From Gnetum montanum (lineage: Eukaryota > Streptophyta > Gnetopsida > Gnetales > Gnetaceae): a DNA stretch of 28,618 bases. The notes under the pieces are model-generated. The model had not been told where the DNA came from. It saw only the letters and a program-made list of their open reading frames with translations, and searched no databases. The position numbers were made by a program, and so were the translations under genes. Of the stretch, positions 10,533-20,721 are shown piece after piece; the first letter of the stretch is position 1, and each line of letters opens with the position of its first letter. The DNA is taken from positions 1,238,472 to 1,267,089 of the forward strand of contig MNCI01030955.1 of assembly GCA_015680685.1 (NCBI GenBank). The letters run 5' to 3'.

Positions 10533-11894
10533 ACATCAATCACTAGAGAATTTGGATAGAAGTCAATTGGCATAGAATTATGCACATTACACAGTGTTAG
10601 GGCTATAGTTCCATTACAAAGCGTTAGGGGTAGAGTGACCTTAGGAGGATACAACAAGTGCCAAAAATGACCCTTTATTTGGTTACATACGTTACAAGAC
10701 ATTCTACTTATATACATGAAAATAAAGCCTGGTTAGTTCAATATGTTCTTGTATGATGTGCAGGGTGTATGTGATCCTTATTTAGTGGGTATCTCTCCCT
10801 ATTTGGTAGTTGGGTTGAGGTTATCGTAACATAAGGCTTTCTCCTTCTGAAGTGTGCTATGAATTGGCATGCTCGAGTAAATATCCCTTATTGTTACTTA
10901 TTTCATAATGTTATACAAAGTCAGTACCATATGGGATGTGTTTGCATTCAGCTACCCATCCTTCCTAATCATGTTGTTTTCTGCTTTGCTATACTGATTG
11001 AAAGAGCATACTAGGGCGAGGAGAACGAGTAATGTACGGTTGACTCACAAATTACTCTTTTGTTCATGTTTACTTCTTTCCAGCATTTTTTTCAGGTGTT
11101 CATTAGAAAGAAGGGTGAAAGCACGACCTAGTCATGAAGGATCGTTACCCAACCTACCCTCATCATCCAGGCTAGCGCCGTATATAACACTCTCTTATGA
11201 AGTAGTAGTGAGAAAGATGTACCAAAAAAAAAAAAAAGGAAACGAGTCCTTACCAACGTATATATCCATATCTAACACTACCTATATAATGTAACAAAAA
11301 AGTAGAGCAGATATATACTTGTTTTCACGTATGTCAACCAATTGAGTTGAGAAAAAAAGAAAGATTGCTGATCCTTTTTTTGTTTGATTTATCATTTTCA
11401 TTTTCTGGTAGTACCATCATCCTGGAATTGAATTTTCCATGAAGGATTCATCATTGTAACGGGTAACCTCACATTGATGGAGAACATGGATACATCAACA
11501 AGTAATGCATCAAAAGTGCTATCAACTTTCCTGTCTAATAAATGTATTTCTTTTTCATAACAAACATAAAAATTCCCCACTCCCTAAGTGCATATTTCAT
11601 GGAAACATGATTTAGTATGTAGTACAAATTACTAGTATTAATTTGAGTATGAATGCTTCATATGGGATGCAATAAGGATATTCATAAAGTAGGTATTATA
11701 ATAAGGTAAGGTAAGGTAACTCTTAGTATTCAATCCTTAGTATTTGGTAAAGCTTGATGTTCTAGCTCTATATTTAGTATGTAATAAATGTAGTCACAAA
11801 AGGCCATGCTCTATCTTGTATGAAGTTTTGCTATCTATTTCTAAAATTGGTAACTTTTATACACGGTCTACCATTTTTTTAAAAAGTTTGCAAC

Positions 11895-11995
11895 CCCTTA
11901 TCTTAAATAAATGCATCATTGCTTACGAGATTTGACACCCCGCCCCCCTTAAATAAATGTACCGTTCTTCACGAAATTTGACACCCACCATTGAA
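11895..11995 (+). repeat. Short minisatellite upstream of exon-like copy 1 (about 45-bp unit)
   Basis: Two successive units have the form CTTAAATAAATG, then about 15 variable bases, then a GATTTGACACCC-like end. The first ends in CCCGCCCCCC and the second in ACCCACC. Related units occur at the same place before the other two exon-like copies (15493-15612 and 16420-16550), so the block belongs to the segmental repeat and has changed length in each copy. Confidence 0.6.
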
Positions 11996-12146
11996 AAGTT
12001 GTGAACGGCTACTTGTAATTCAAATTTGCTTGACATACAAAAAACTTAAACACTGATTCATGGTGGGTAGAGGTAGAGCTCTGTGTACATGTATCTACAA
12101 CCAAGCAACAAGGACTACAAACAAACTCAAACACAAAACACTGCTG

Positions 12147-12329
12147 ATGAACAACGACAATAAGAACAAGGTGGAGCTTGCAAGGCAATGGCTATCAGCT
12201 TAAGCTTATGCCAACAATCATGATCACACTTATGATGATGATGATAACGATAATGAATCTTCCTTGTCAAATCTAGTTCTAGGAATCATACTGGAATTAA
12301 ATTTTTACCTTGCATGTCATAAGTATTAA
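12147..12329 (+). pseudogene. Exon-like gene-start remnant, copy 1
   Basis: This stretch aligns base for base with 15767-15949 in copy 2 and, in its first half, with 16782-16900 in copy 3. The first ATG of the other copies is CTG here (12141-12143), leaving only an internal ATG at 12147. The frame reads MNNDNKNKVELARQWLSA and then meets TAA where copy 2 has CAA (Gln). After the stop the frame continues through AYANNHDHTYDDDDNDN and ends SNLVLGIILEL. The Asp/Asn run comes from a GATGATGATGATAACGATAAT stretch. Because copy 3 continues into an RRP1-like body, this is best read as a duplicated and broken 5' end of that gene. Confidence 0.55.
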
Positions 12330-13584
12330 CCAATAAGTTACCTTTCTTGATGACTAAATGTTACTATTAAAAAAAAGGCCTTGAATTGAGCTGCAAATTT
12401 TATGATTTAACATTCAACATTCCAATCCTTTTGTGTGAAAAATTAAGATATACAAGGAGAAAGCACTTGAATTTGTAGTCCACTTTTAACATAGGTAAGA
12501 GTACTTTAGTTATAACTTGAAGTGCTAACTTTTTGTTGCTTATCCCTAGCATTTGTCTTCAAATTGCTTGTATTTAAATAAAGAAATTTTGTTGATGTAG
12601 CTTTTCATAGGTGGCTTCACCAAATAGTTGAGGTGTGGGCTACTTAGTTTAGTAACCTGGTACTATGCCTAAAAATACAAAAAATGACGGGGGCACTCGC
12701 CACATTAGTTCTTACCCATTGTGCCCATTACCATTACACTAACATTGGCATGGGGCCATTTATCATTGGTCAATTCAACTGTAATAGGGGAACCTAGGGA
12801 CTCGCTTCCTACTAATCCCATGGGATAACATGGGCCTCTTTCCACAATTCGTTGAACATGAAAGATGAATACACGACATTTTGAATACTAGGTTCGTAGA
12901 TAATTCTAAAGATCACTTTCTTGAACACACCATTCTACGAGCACCCACCGTCAACAAACCACTTTCCTTGAATACCACTTCCACTGACAGACACCATAAA
13001 CAAGGCCCATACTACATGCATTCATCAATAAGATACTTAGTTATACAAAGGTATTTATGTTATAATTAAATAACCTTTGACTGTTTCATATGCTCATTGC
13101 ATTTACTATCTCATTAGAGAAACTTAAGTGTAGTCCAACGGGTCCGAAAGTGGGTTATTCCCACTAACATTAGCCACAATAGTCACCTTAACCATTCCTT
13201 CTTCAATACTAGGTAGTCATGCAACCATTTAGTAGTAACAGGGTATACCACCATTAGTAACAGGGTCACGTACAACGACTTACACTATTACTGAGTGGCA
13301 CCCATACGATGTGAGGCCACGAGGTTATGGTTGCATTACCTATATGAAACATAATACATGAACCTTGACATGACATGCCCCTTATGGGAAGAATTTTTCT
13401 AGCAAAGGGAGTTCAACGGCTTGCACGAGGAACAAGTTACCAAGTGCCCCAGAATGACTATGGTCATTTTGGGTTACGCAGTTACCACTACCATTTTGTT
13501 AGTCATACTTAGTTAACCTAGGCTAGCCCTACTATTGCTAGTACTCCTACGTAACCCGACCTACCCATCCATGTCAACATTACC

Positions 13585-13803
13585 CTGCCTACCCAACGAT
13601 AATATCAATACGATGCCCTTTACCAGTAACCTTTAAGGAACATTACTTATAGATAAGTTATATCGAATTCTCTAAAAGTTAGATGGAGATGGGTAGTGAG
13701 GGGGAGGGGGGGGGGGGGGGAAGTTTCAAAGGTCGTTCCTTTAAAGGTTAGCAGTATGGTGGGGGCTTATGTTGGAGCTTCTAAAGTGGATAGGCCGGGA
13801 GCT
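13585..13803 (+). other. Block of about 220 bp with a 15-G run, present in copy 2 only
   Basis: Starts after GTCAACATTACC and ends before GCATTAATCACTAG. It contains GGGGAGGGGG continuing into 15 consecutive G (13706-13720), with potential to form a G-quadruplex. The downstream part, GGTGGGGGCTTATG and GGCCGGGAGC, is also G-rich. The counterpart position in copy 1 is the N at 10532. Confidence 0.7.
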
Positions 13804-14160
13804 GCATTAATCACTAGAGAATTTGGGTAGAAGTCAATTGACATAGCATTACACACATTACAGAGTGTTAGGGGTAGAGTTCCATTACACAACGTTAGGG
13901 GTAGAGTGAGCTTAGGAGGATACAGCAAGTGCCAACAATGACCCTTTATTGGTTACATACGTTACAACACATTCTACTTATATACATGAAAACAAAGCTC
14001 GGTTAGTTCAATATGTTCTTGTATGATGTGTAGGGTGTATGTGATCCTTATTCGGTGGGCGTCTCTCCCTATTTGGTAGTTGGGTTGAGGTTATCGTAAT
14101 GTAAGACTTTGTCCTTTTGAGGTGTGCTATGAATTAGTGTGCTCAAGCAAACATCCCTCA

Positions 14161-14930
14161 CTAATAGTTATGCCATAATGTTATATGGAGTCAGTACGAT
14201 ACATGACGTGTTTGCATTCAGCTACCCATCCTTTCTAATCATGTTGTTTTCTACTCCGCTATACTGATTCAAAGAGCATACCAGGGTGAGGAGAATGAGT
14301 AATGTAGGGTTGACTCACAAATTACATTTTCATTCCTATTTACTTCTTCTCAGCTTTTTTTTCAGGTGTTCATTTGAAAGGAGGGCGAAAGCGTGGCCCA
14401 GCCGTGGAGGACCATTACCTAACCTACCCTCATCAACCAGGCTAATGTTGTATATAGCACTCTCTTATGAAGTAGTAGTGAGAAAGGTGTATTGAATGAA
14501 AAAGGGAACAGGTCCTTACCAATGTATATATCTGTATCTATTACTTATGCCATAATTTTATACGGAGTCAGTACCATATGGGACGTGTTTGCATTTAGCT
14601 ACCCATCCTTCCTAATCATGTTGTTTTTTTGCTTTGCTATACTGATTGAAAGAGCATACCAGGGTGAGGAGAACGAGTAACATACGGTTGACTCATGAAT
14701 TACTCTTTTGTTCTTGTTTACTTCTTCCCAGCATTTTTTTCAGGTGTTCGTTCGAAAGAAGGGTGAAAGCATGGCCTAATCATGAAGGATCGTTACCCAA
14801 CCTACCCTTGTCATCCAAGCTAGCACCATATATAGCACTCTCTTGTGAAGTAATAGTGAGAAAGATGTACGGAAAAAAAAAGGAAAAAAGTCCTTACCAA
14901 TGTATATATCCATATCTAACACCGCCTATA
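14161..14930 (+). repeat. Internal 377-bp tandem duplication inside copy 2
   Basis: TATGCCATAAT occurs at about 14169 and again at about 14546, and each time is followed by GGAGTCAGTAC, TTTGCATT, AGCTACCCATCCTT, ACTGATT-AAAGAGCATACCAGGG, TTGACTCA, CAGGTGTTC, GAAGTA-TAGTGAGAAAG and CCTTACCAATGTATATATC in the same order. Copy 1 has this series once (10895-11280). The short open frames at 14286-14495 and 14646-14933, and at 10998-11294 in copy 1, are the same piece read three times with frame changes, so they are not genes. Confidence 0.8.
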
Positions 14931-15760
14931 TAACGTAACGAAAAAAAATAGAATAGATATACATCTGTTTTCGCGTATGTCAACTAGTTGAGTTAAGAAA
15001 AAAAGAAAGATTACTGATCCTTTTTTTGTTCAATTTATCATTTTGGTTTTTTGGTAGTACCATCGTACTAGAATAGAATTTTCCATGAAGGATTCATTGT
15101 CATAACGGGTAACCTCATGTTGATGGAGAACATGGATTCATCAACAAGTAACGCATCAAAAGCGCTATCAACTTTCTTGTCTAATAAATGTATTTATTTT
15201 TCAAAAAAAAATAAAGATTCCCCGCTCCCTAAGTGTGCGTTTCACGGAAATGTGATTTAGTATGTAGTACAAATTACTAGTATTAATTTGAGTATGAATG
15301 CTTCGTGTGGGATGCAATAAGGATGTTTGTAAAGTAGGTATTATAATAAGGTAAGGTAAGGTAACTCTTAGTATTCGGTCCCTAGTATTTGGCTTAGTAT
15401 TCCAACTCTATATTTAGTATATACTAAATGTAGTCACAAAAGGCCATGCTCTATCTTATATGAAGTTTTGTATGAAGTTTGCAACTCCTTATCTTAAATA
15501 AATGTACCATTGTTTATGAATCCGAAACCCCCCCTTTACCCCCTCTTTATAGGATTTGACACCCCCCCTTAAATAAATGTACCGTTCTTTACGGGATTTG
15601 ACACCCACCGTTGAAAAGTTGCACACGACTACTTGTAATTCAAATTTGCTTGACATACAACAAACTTAAACACTGATTCATGGCAGGCAGAGGCAGAGCT
15701 CTTTGTATGTGTATCTGCAACTAGGCAACAGGGATCGCAAACAAACTCTAACACACAACA

Positions 15761-15949
15761 ATGGCAGTGAACAACAACAACAAGAACAAGGTGGAGTTTG
15801 CAAGGCATTGGCTATCAACTCAAGCTTATGCCAACAATCATGATCACACTCATGATGATGATGATAACGATAATGAATCTTCCTTGTCAAATCTAGTTCT
15901 AGGCATCATACTGGAATTAAATTTGTACCTTGCATGTCATAAGTATTAA
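15761..15949 (+). pseudogene. Exon-like gene-start remnant, copy 2
   Basis: The ATG at 15761 opens a 62-codon frame: MAVNNNNKNKVEFARHW, then STQAYANNHDHTHDDDDNDN and LSNLVLGIILEL, ending in a TAA after ACHKY. The ATG sits in the same context as the ATG of copy 3 (CACACAACAATGGC). The frame is intact, but nothing like the RRP1 body of copy 3 follows; instead the repeat continues to its end near 16125. The peptide is low in complexity (Asn, Asp and His runs) and I do not recognise a domain. It could be a short spurious peptide or a duplicated first exon. Confidence 0.5.
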
Positions 15950-16189
15950 CCAATAAGTTACCTTTATTGATGACTAAATGTTACCATTTTTAAAAAAAGG
16001 CCTTGAATTGAGCTTCAAATTTTATGATTTAACATTCAACATTCCAATCCTTTTGTGTGAAAAATTAAGGTATCCAAGGAGAAAGCACTTGAATTTGTAG
16101 ATCTGATTTTAACATAGGTAAGAATACTTTAGTTATAACTTGAAGTGCTAACTTTTTGTTGCTTATCCCTAGCATTTGTTTTCAAATTG

Positions 16190-16277
16190 CTTGTATTTAA
16201 ATAAACAAATTTTGTTGATATGGCTTTTCATTACTTGTATTTAAATAAACAAATTTTGTTGATGTAGCTTTTCATAG
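16190..16277 (+). repeat. 44-bp direct duplication in copy 3
   Basis: CTTGTATTTAAATAAACAAA starts at 16190 and again at 16234, each followed by TTTTGTTGAT and a GGCTTTTCAT- or AGCTTTTCAT-like end. Copies 1 and 2 carry the unit once (about 9515 and 12568). Confidence 0.85.
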
Positions 16278-16552
16278 GTGGACTTCGCAAGATAGTTGAT
16301 GTGCCGACTACTTAGTTAACCTTGGTAACATGCCTAAAAATATAGAAAATGAAACGAAACATTTCTAAAATTAATTTTTATACATGCTCTGCCATTTTTT
16401 AAAAAAGTTTGCAACTCCTTATCTTAAATAAAAGTACGGAATCCTACACCCCCTTATCTTAAATAAATGTTCTGCTCTTTACGGAATCTTGACACCCCTC
16501 TAGACACCCGCCTATGTAAATGCACGGTTCTTTACTGGATCTGACACCCACC

Positions 16553-16715
16553 GAATGGCTCTTGTAATTCAAATTTGCTAGACAGAACAAAATTAAACAC
16601 TAAGGCAGAATGGCTCTTGTAATTCAAATTTGCTATATAGAACAAACTTAAACACTGAGGCAGAATGACTCTTGTAATTCAAATTTGCTGGACAAAACAA
16701 AATTAAACATTGAGG
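16553..16715 (+). repeat. 55-bp unit in three tandem copies upstream of the RRP1-like start
   Basis: Units begin GAATGGCTCTTGTAATTC at 16553 and 16608, and GAATGACTCTTGTAATTC at 16663. Each continues with AAATTTGCT, a variable centre, ACAAA-TTAAACACT and GAGGCA or AAGGCA; the last unit is slightly shortened. In copies 1 and 2 the unit occurs once (about 12016 and 15635). The array ends about 60 bases before the ATG at 16776, where a promoter or 5' UTR would lie. Confidence 0.85.
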
Positions 16716-16775
16716 TAGAGCTCTGTGTACCTGCAACCGGGCAACAGGACTGCAAAGAAACTAGAGCACACAACA

Positions 16776-18057
16776 ATGGCGACAAACAACAGCAACAAGA
16801 ACAAGGTGGAGCTTGCAAGACAAAGGCCATTAGCTCAAGGTTATGCCAACAATCATGATCACACTGATAATGATGATCTAGGCATCATACTGGAATTGTG
16901 CATTACAGAAGCTGAAAGAAAACCATGTTACCCTAAGAAAAGGTCTGCAATTTGCAAGTTCATGCACAAACTATTCGATTTTCTGTTGCAATCTTTGTGG
17001 TAGGAAAACCCTAGTAGAGTCCTTAGTTGATTCCCTCTGTGCTTTGGTGGAGCGGAAAGCTTTGGGAAGCCCGAAAATCAACATGATTCTTGCAGAAATC
17101 TATGTCGCGGTTCTCCACGAAAACATCGCCATAGCTACTGTTGGTGGAGAAACATTTTCTATGCATAATATGCTATTGAAGCCTCTGTTTGTATTGCTGG
17201 TGCATCCATTCACATATCTATGTTTATCGCTTCCACAGCTCAATCCCAGCGGCCTGGCCGTTGCAAAAAGTGTATTTTCGCTGCTTCTATCTTGCCCCAA
17301 CTTCGCTCTGCAGTAGAACCTGGTGCTGGTCCACAGCCTGGTCGAATCTGCCTTCTACATAGAAGAAGAAGAAAACCTGGACGAGATCTCTAAGATGTGC
17401 CTCAATGACTATGTCAAGGATATGGAGCCCGATTCAGTGATTATTGGTGAGGTAGAAGACACTGAGGAGGGTTTTGAAAAGGAAGTAGATTCTGGAAAGG
17501 AGTTGAATCTGAATGTGATCATGGATAAACAAGATTACGACTCTCACAAGGAAGAATGGGGCGATGATTCTGTAATTGCTAACCGGGAAGAGTAATTCGA
17601 GATGGTCACTATGACTTCAATTACAAACCTTGGGAGCAGGAGTAGCCCCAATGGTAGCAGTGACGGCAGCAGCGCAAGGAAGAGGAAGATGACGGAGTAG
17701 AAGAAGAAGAGAGTGAGGTTTGCGTTGGAACAAAATGTGGTGTGGTGGCCAGGGACGCCATTGCCAGTGCAGAGCCAACATCTTCCGCCATCAGTCAAGC
17801 CTCGAGGTAGCGCCCTCAAGAAAGAAGTTCCAGCAGGCCCTGTTCACCCCAGCTACTCCACCAAAAGCACCATCCTCAGATCTCTGCAAAACCAGCTCAA
17901 CAACAAGAACCAGAAAAAGAAAATTGACAACAACAACATGAACGACATCCCCAATAGGAGGAGATATCACCAGCAGCGGCAGGATGATCGCATCTGGAAA
18001 GGCTCTTCCGCTGTCTCGCATGTTTTGTTAAGTCCCAAAATTTCATGCAAAATCTGA
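16776..18057 (+). pseudogene. Decayed RRP1/Nop52-like rRNA-processing gene
   Basis: From the ATG at 16776 a frame runs to a TAG at 17001; its end, CKFMHKLFDFLLQSLW, resembles the helical part of the Nop52 domain. The homologous reading then moves to another frame (from about 17008): ALVERKALGSPKINMILAEIYVAVL and MLLKPLFVLL, again Nop52-like. That frame continues to 18057 but has stops at 17314 (TAG), 17593 (TAA) and 17698 (TAG). An acidic linker follows (IEEEENLDE, EVEDTEEGFEKEVD), then a basic tail with KKKRVRFALEQNVVW, TPLP and LPPSVKPRGSALKK, the hallmark of plant RRP1 C-termini. RRP1 acts in the nucleolus on pre-60S particles. The copy is far shorter than the family: the WKGLFYC and REWTGID region is missing. 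No intron is evident, so it may be a processed or internally deleted pseudogene. Parts before residue 45 are not recognisable as Nop52. The RRP1 assignment rests mainly on the C-terminal motif. Confidence 0.58.
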
Positions 18058-18990
18058 GCTCTATGTTTGTGTTTTTGTTTTTGTTCTCTCCCTTGGGGGG
18101 CTGTTTCTTGCTAGTAAATTGCCCTATTCTTTTCTGGGACACACAGATTTTTTCTTTTTCCTTTTTGGTTTTAATTTGCGGTTCTGGAATTTTTCAGTTG
18201 CAGGTCTTCTAATTTGCGGAAACCATGGATTCCTCTGTACTCTCGAGGAAGAGAGTTTTAAAAACACAAAATCATGTGACTTAAGTCCTTGTTGTCAGAA
18301 CTAATGTATATTCATCATTTTTTAATGCTTGTCTGTTAAATAATGCATGCCAAAATTTGGGTGCCTGATATTTTGGCACATCATATTCTGCTGCTTTGGT
18401 CATTTGGTTTTTGTTGGTACAGTTGCAAACTTGCAACACAATTTGTCTTTGTCAGTTATAGATCAAAGACATGAATGCCACATATTTCTTGGTATGCTGT
18501 AATTGCTTACTTGGGTTAGAATTCACTCCAGCTGGCATGTTCAAGCCTTTTTTCTGTTGTAATTTGACTTGGATTGTGCCCAAAGGGCCTGTATAATTCC
18601 AAGCCATGGTTAATTATTACAATATAAGACCCAACCTTGTTTTGGAGCTTATTATTTTTTGGTATGAAGATGCTACATTAATTTAGATATAACCTCAGGG
18701 CTCTTGTAAGGGCTCTTGTAATGCATCAGTTTGCACTCATAAGGCATAATGATTTCATGATTCAATAATATAAGTAACAATTTATGAATTTCATTCCAAA
18801 CTAATCACCATGCTTTCACTAGAAATGTATCATGTTGATACAGGAGTCTTTGATGTTGAATAGCTCTACTTTCTCTCATGTAGCCCAGCCAAGTCCAGTC
18901 TAGCACTTTCTCTTGGATTCCATTCTCTTTCCTTCCCTTCTCCATTGGGATAATTAAACCAAACTTAAAAGGCCCAGTTTGTAGCTTAGC
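18058..18990. other. Non-coding stretch downstream of the RRP1-like pseudogene
   Basis: T-rich sequence with a strong polypyrimidine run ending TTTTTCAGTTGCAG at about 18194-18207, which looks like a plant intron acceptor. A short open frame after it (to 18304) has no recognisable product. This leaves open that the RRP1-like tail had a last intron and exon. From 18310 to 18990 I see no gene. Confidence 0.4.
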
Positions 18991-18991
18991 C

Positions 18992-19002
18992 CTCTGATGC
19001 CA
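18992..19002 (-). other. Primer-binding-site-like sequence, initiator tRNA-Met type
   Basis: On the - strand it reads TGGCATCAGAG, one transition from TGGTATCAGAG, the start of the common plant retroelement site for initiator tRNA-Met. A retroelement read leftward would have its 5' LTR to the right, ending near 19005. No LTR pair or coding domain was recognised, so this may be a remnant, a short non-autonomous element or chance. Confidence 0.3.
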
Positions 19003-20720
19003 TACAGACAATGTCAAAAGCCAGCCCCATAGTTTTGGTGACTATTTTGGCTTATGACCATTGAAAATTTTGTTATGTTTTTCTTTTCATTTATTTTTTT
19101 TCATCAAGGTATTTTAAGGTCAAAAATCAAAATCAAAGCCCAAACCAATTTGTAAAATTTCCCTTTCAAACATTTTAATTTTCTTTAGGTTGTGAATGCT
19201 TCGTCACAATACAATCTGTTTTTGGTTTTCTTGGCACGGTATGTAATCTACCAGGTCTTGGACTTAATGATCTGAACTCTAATGGTAGGAATTGACGTTT
19301 TAGGTGCTCTAGGAAAATTCAAATTCCTGTGTTTTGGGTGCTCTAGGAAATTCAAATTCCTGTGTTTTGTTAAAATTGACAATATAAATAAAATAGGCTT
19401 ATGTATAAATGACCTTATATCTAGTATACATTGTACCACTAAAACATCATATAGCTCAACAAATAGAAAAAACAAGAATAATAATTGGTATGAATAACTT
19501 GAATGTTTTGTTTTTGCATCCTATTATTTAATTGTGAGGTAAAACTTTCATTATGATGAAAACAACCCAAAATTTTAATGAATACATATTGCGACATAAG
19601 ATCAACTACCAATGACGTATATATATCATTAAAGAGAACAAAATTAGGTGTTTTAGTTGCATTAACATCAATAGAAAAAGGCATTTCAAATTTTTTCTCA
19701 CCAACTTGTAAATATGCATTTTGAAAATTAATAGAAATTTTTACATTAATAAAAGATGTAGAACATTTGGCACCAATTAAAGAAATTGGAGATAATTTAG
19801 AATGCCCTTAGATCAAATCTAGTGGAGAAAAATTGAGAGAAAAATTAGATCCACTAGGCAAAAATTAGATCTACTATGCTTAATATAGATTATCAATCCT
19901 TAGTCTTTGAGTCTCTATATTTCTAAAGGAAAACTATAGAGAAAGATGAAATACATTTGCCTAAATCAATCATTTTTCTTTGATCTTGGTAGAACATAAT
20001 GCTGTCTCAATTTACTTAATAAGATTAAACCAATGAAGTTTTTTTCTTGGGTATTTTTTTTGAGATAATCTCAAAAATAGGATATATTAAATCATGAAAA
20101 AAAAAATGGATTACAAGGATGCTAACAAACATATGAGACATCATTCCCTTAAGATAGCTAAGACACATTCCCTAAATCCCCTCTTTGTAGAGGTGTGGTG
20201 CCTAAGCCAAAGAGGCCAAAGCCTCTTCATCAAGCCTACATATCCTTGTGATAGACTTCACAAGGAATCAAGGTAATGTGGTTTTATAGGATGATGGTTA
20301 AAATAGTATGGAATCCAAGTAGATCTTTATACTCCTTTTGGCTCTTATTTAGGAAGGGAAGTAGCCTTTGGACCACCACCAAAACATACCCTTGACACTT
20401 TCCCTTGCTTGAAAGTAATGATGTTCTCAAAACTTAAGTCTTTGTTTATGCACTTTCCTAAATGTAGACAACAAAGTAAATGTTGAGGATATTGAACAAC
20501 TTAAAGCCCACCCAAAAATTGTAGAGAAGGTTAAATGACTAAGGTTAATAATCATAAAGTATAAATGTTGAACTCAACTTGATATTTAACTCAAGTTGAG
20601 AGATGCTTGTGTAACCAAGGTTAAAGAAAAATATGCTTGTCTCATTTTGCGAGTACCAACCTTTCAGTTTGGGGAAAAGACTTAATTAAAATGTAAATCA
20701 TCCCACTACCCATTATAGTG
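19003..20720. other. AT-rich stretch without an identified gene
   Basis: Short open frames only. A - strand frame at 19439-19684 (starting MPFSIDVNATKTPNFVLFND) can be extended upstream with one or two stops, but I could not assign it to a family. The block 20057-20077 is a perfect inverted repeat, TTTTTGAGAT and ATCTCAAAAA around one base. Nothing here supports a functional gene. Confidence 0.45.
19301..19371 (+). repeat. Two tandem copies of a unit of about 34 bp
   Basis: GGTGCTCTAGGAAAATTC and GGTGCTCTAGGAAATTC each continue with AAATTCCTGTGTTTTG. The core GGAATTTGAATTTCC-like sequence is partly self-complementary. Small local duplication in otherwise unassigned sequence. Confidence 0.8.
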
Positions 20721-20721
20721 G

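Larger units (their letters stand above)
9451..12501 (+). repeat. Tandem segmental repeat, copy 1 (about 3.05 kb)
   Basis: Begins at the block TTTAGTTATAACTTGAAGTG (about 9453) and runs until that block recurs at about 12504. Long colinear matches to copy 2 include AATACACGACATTTTG (9817 and 12868), TGAGTGGCACCCA (10239 and 13293) and AAAGAGCATAC (11001 and 14273). Differences are mostly C/T and G/A transitions. Compared with copy 2 it lacks about 220 bases at the single N (10532) and lacks the 377-bp internal duplication. Open frames here are short, not conserved between copies and probably non-coding, except the exon-like end at 12147-12329. I do not recognise the main body as a known transposon family. 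Confidence 0.85.
12502..16125 (+). repeat. Tandem segmental repeat, copy 2 (about 3.62 kb)
   Basis: Head-to-tail partner of copy 1, starting at the same TTTAGTTATAACTTGAAGTG block and ending where that block returns near 16128. Its extra length relative to copy 1 is explained by two insertions: about 220 bases with a G-run (13585-13803) and a 377-bp internal tandem duplication (14161-14930). Once these are subtracted, both copies are close to 3.03 kb. The body shows no recognisable coding region; the exon-like end lies at 15761-15949. Confidence 0.85.
16126..16950 (+). repeat. Tandem segmental repeat, copy 3, internally deleted
   Basis: Starts with the TTTAGTTATAACTTGAAGTG block at 16128. 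It follows copies 1 and 2 to about 16350 (GATAGTTGA, then AACATGCCTAAAAATA), then jumps to the equivalent of 11836 in copy 1 (ACATGCTCTGCCATTTTTTAA, TTGCAACTCCTTATCTTAAAT). About 2.2 kb of body is therefore missing. It contains its own 44-bp duplication (16190-16277) and a 55-bp triplication (16553-16715), neither seen in the other copies, and ends in the exon that leads into the RRP1-like body. Confidence 0.75.

Noticed and set aside
10998-11294. 98-residue open frame with relatives at 14286-14495 and 14646-14933, which could suggest a conserved small protein
   Set aside because: All three are copies of one duplicated DNA segment. Frames shift between copies, the start is not conserved and changes fall on all codon positions, as expected of non-coding DNA.
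17544-18142. Overlapping - strand open frames opposite the RRP1-like tail
   Set aside because: They are antisense shadows of an acidic/basic, low-complexity coding stretch; Leu/Phe and Ser/Gly-rich readings have no motif.
19439-19684. - strand frame considered as a protease of a pararetrovirus or copia element
   Set aside because: No D[ST]G motif or neighbouring RT could be read. The order relative to the possible integrase fragment at 21170-21490 does not fit one element.
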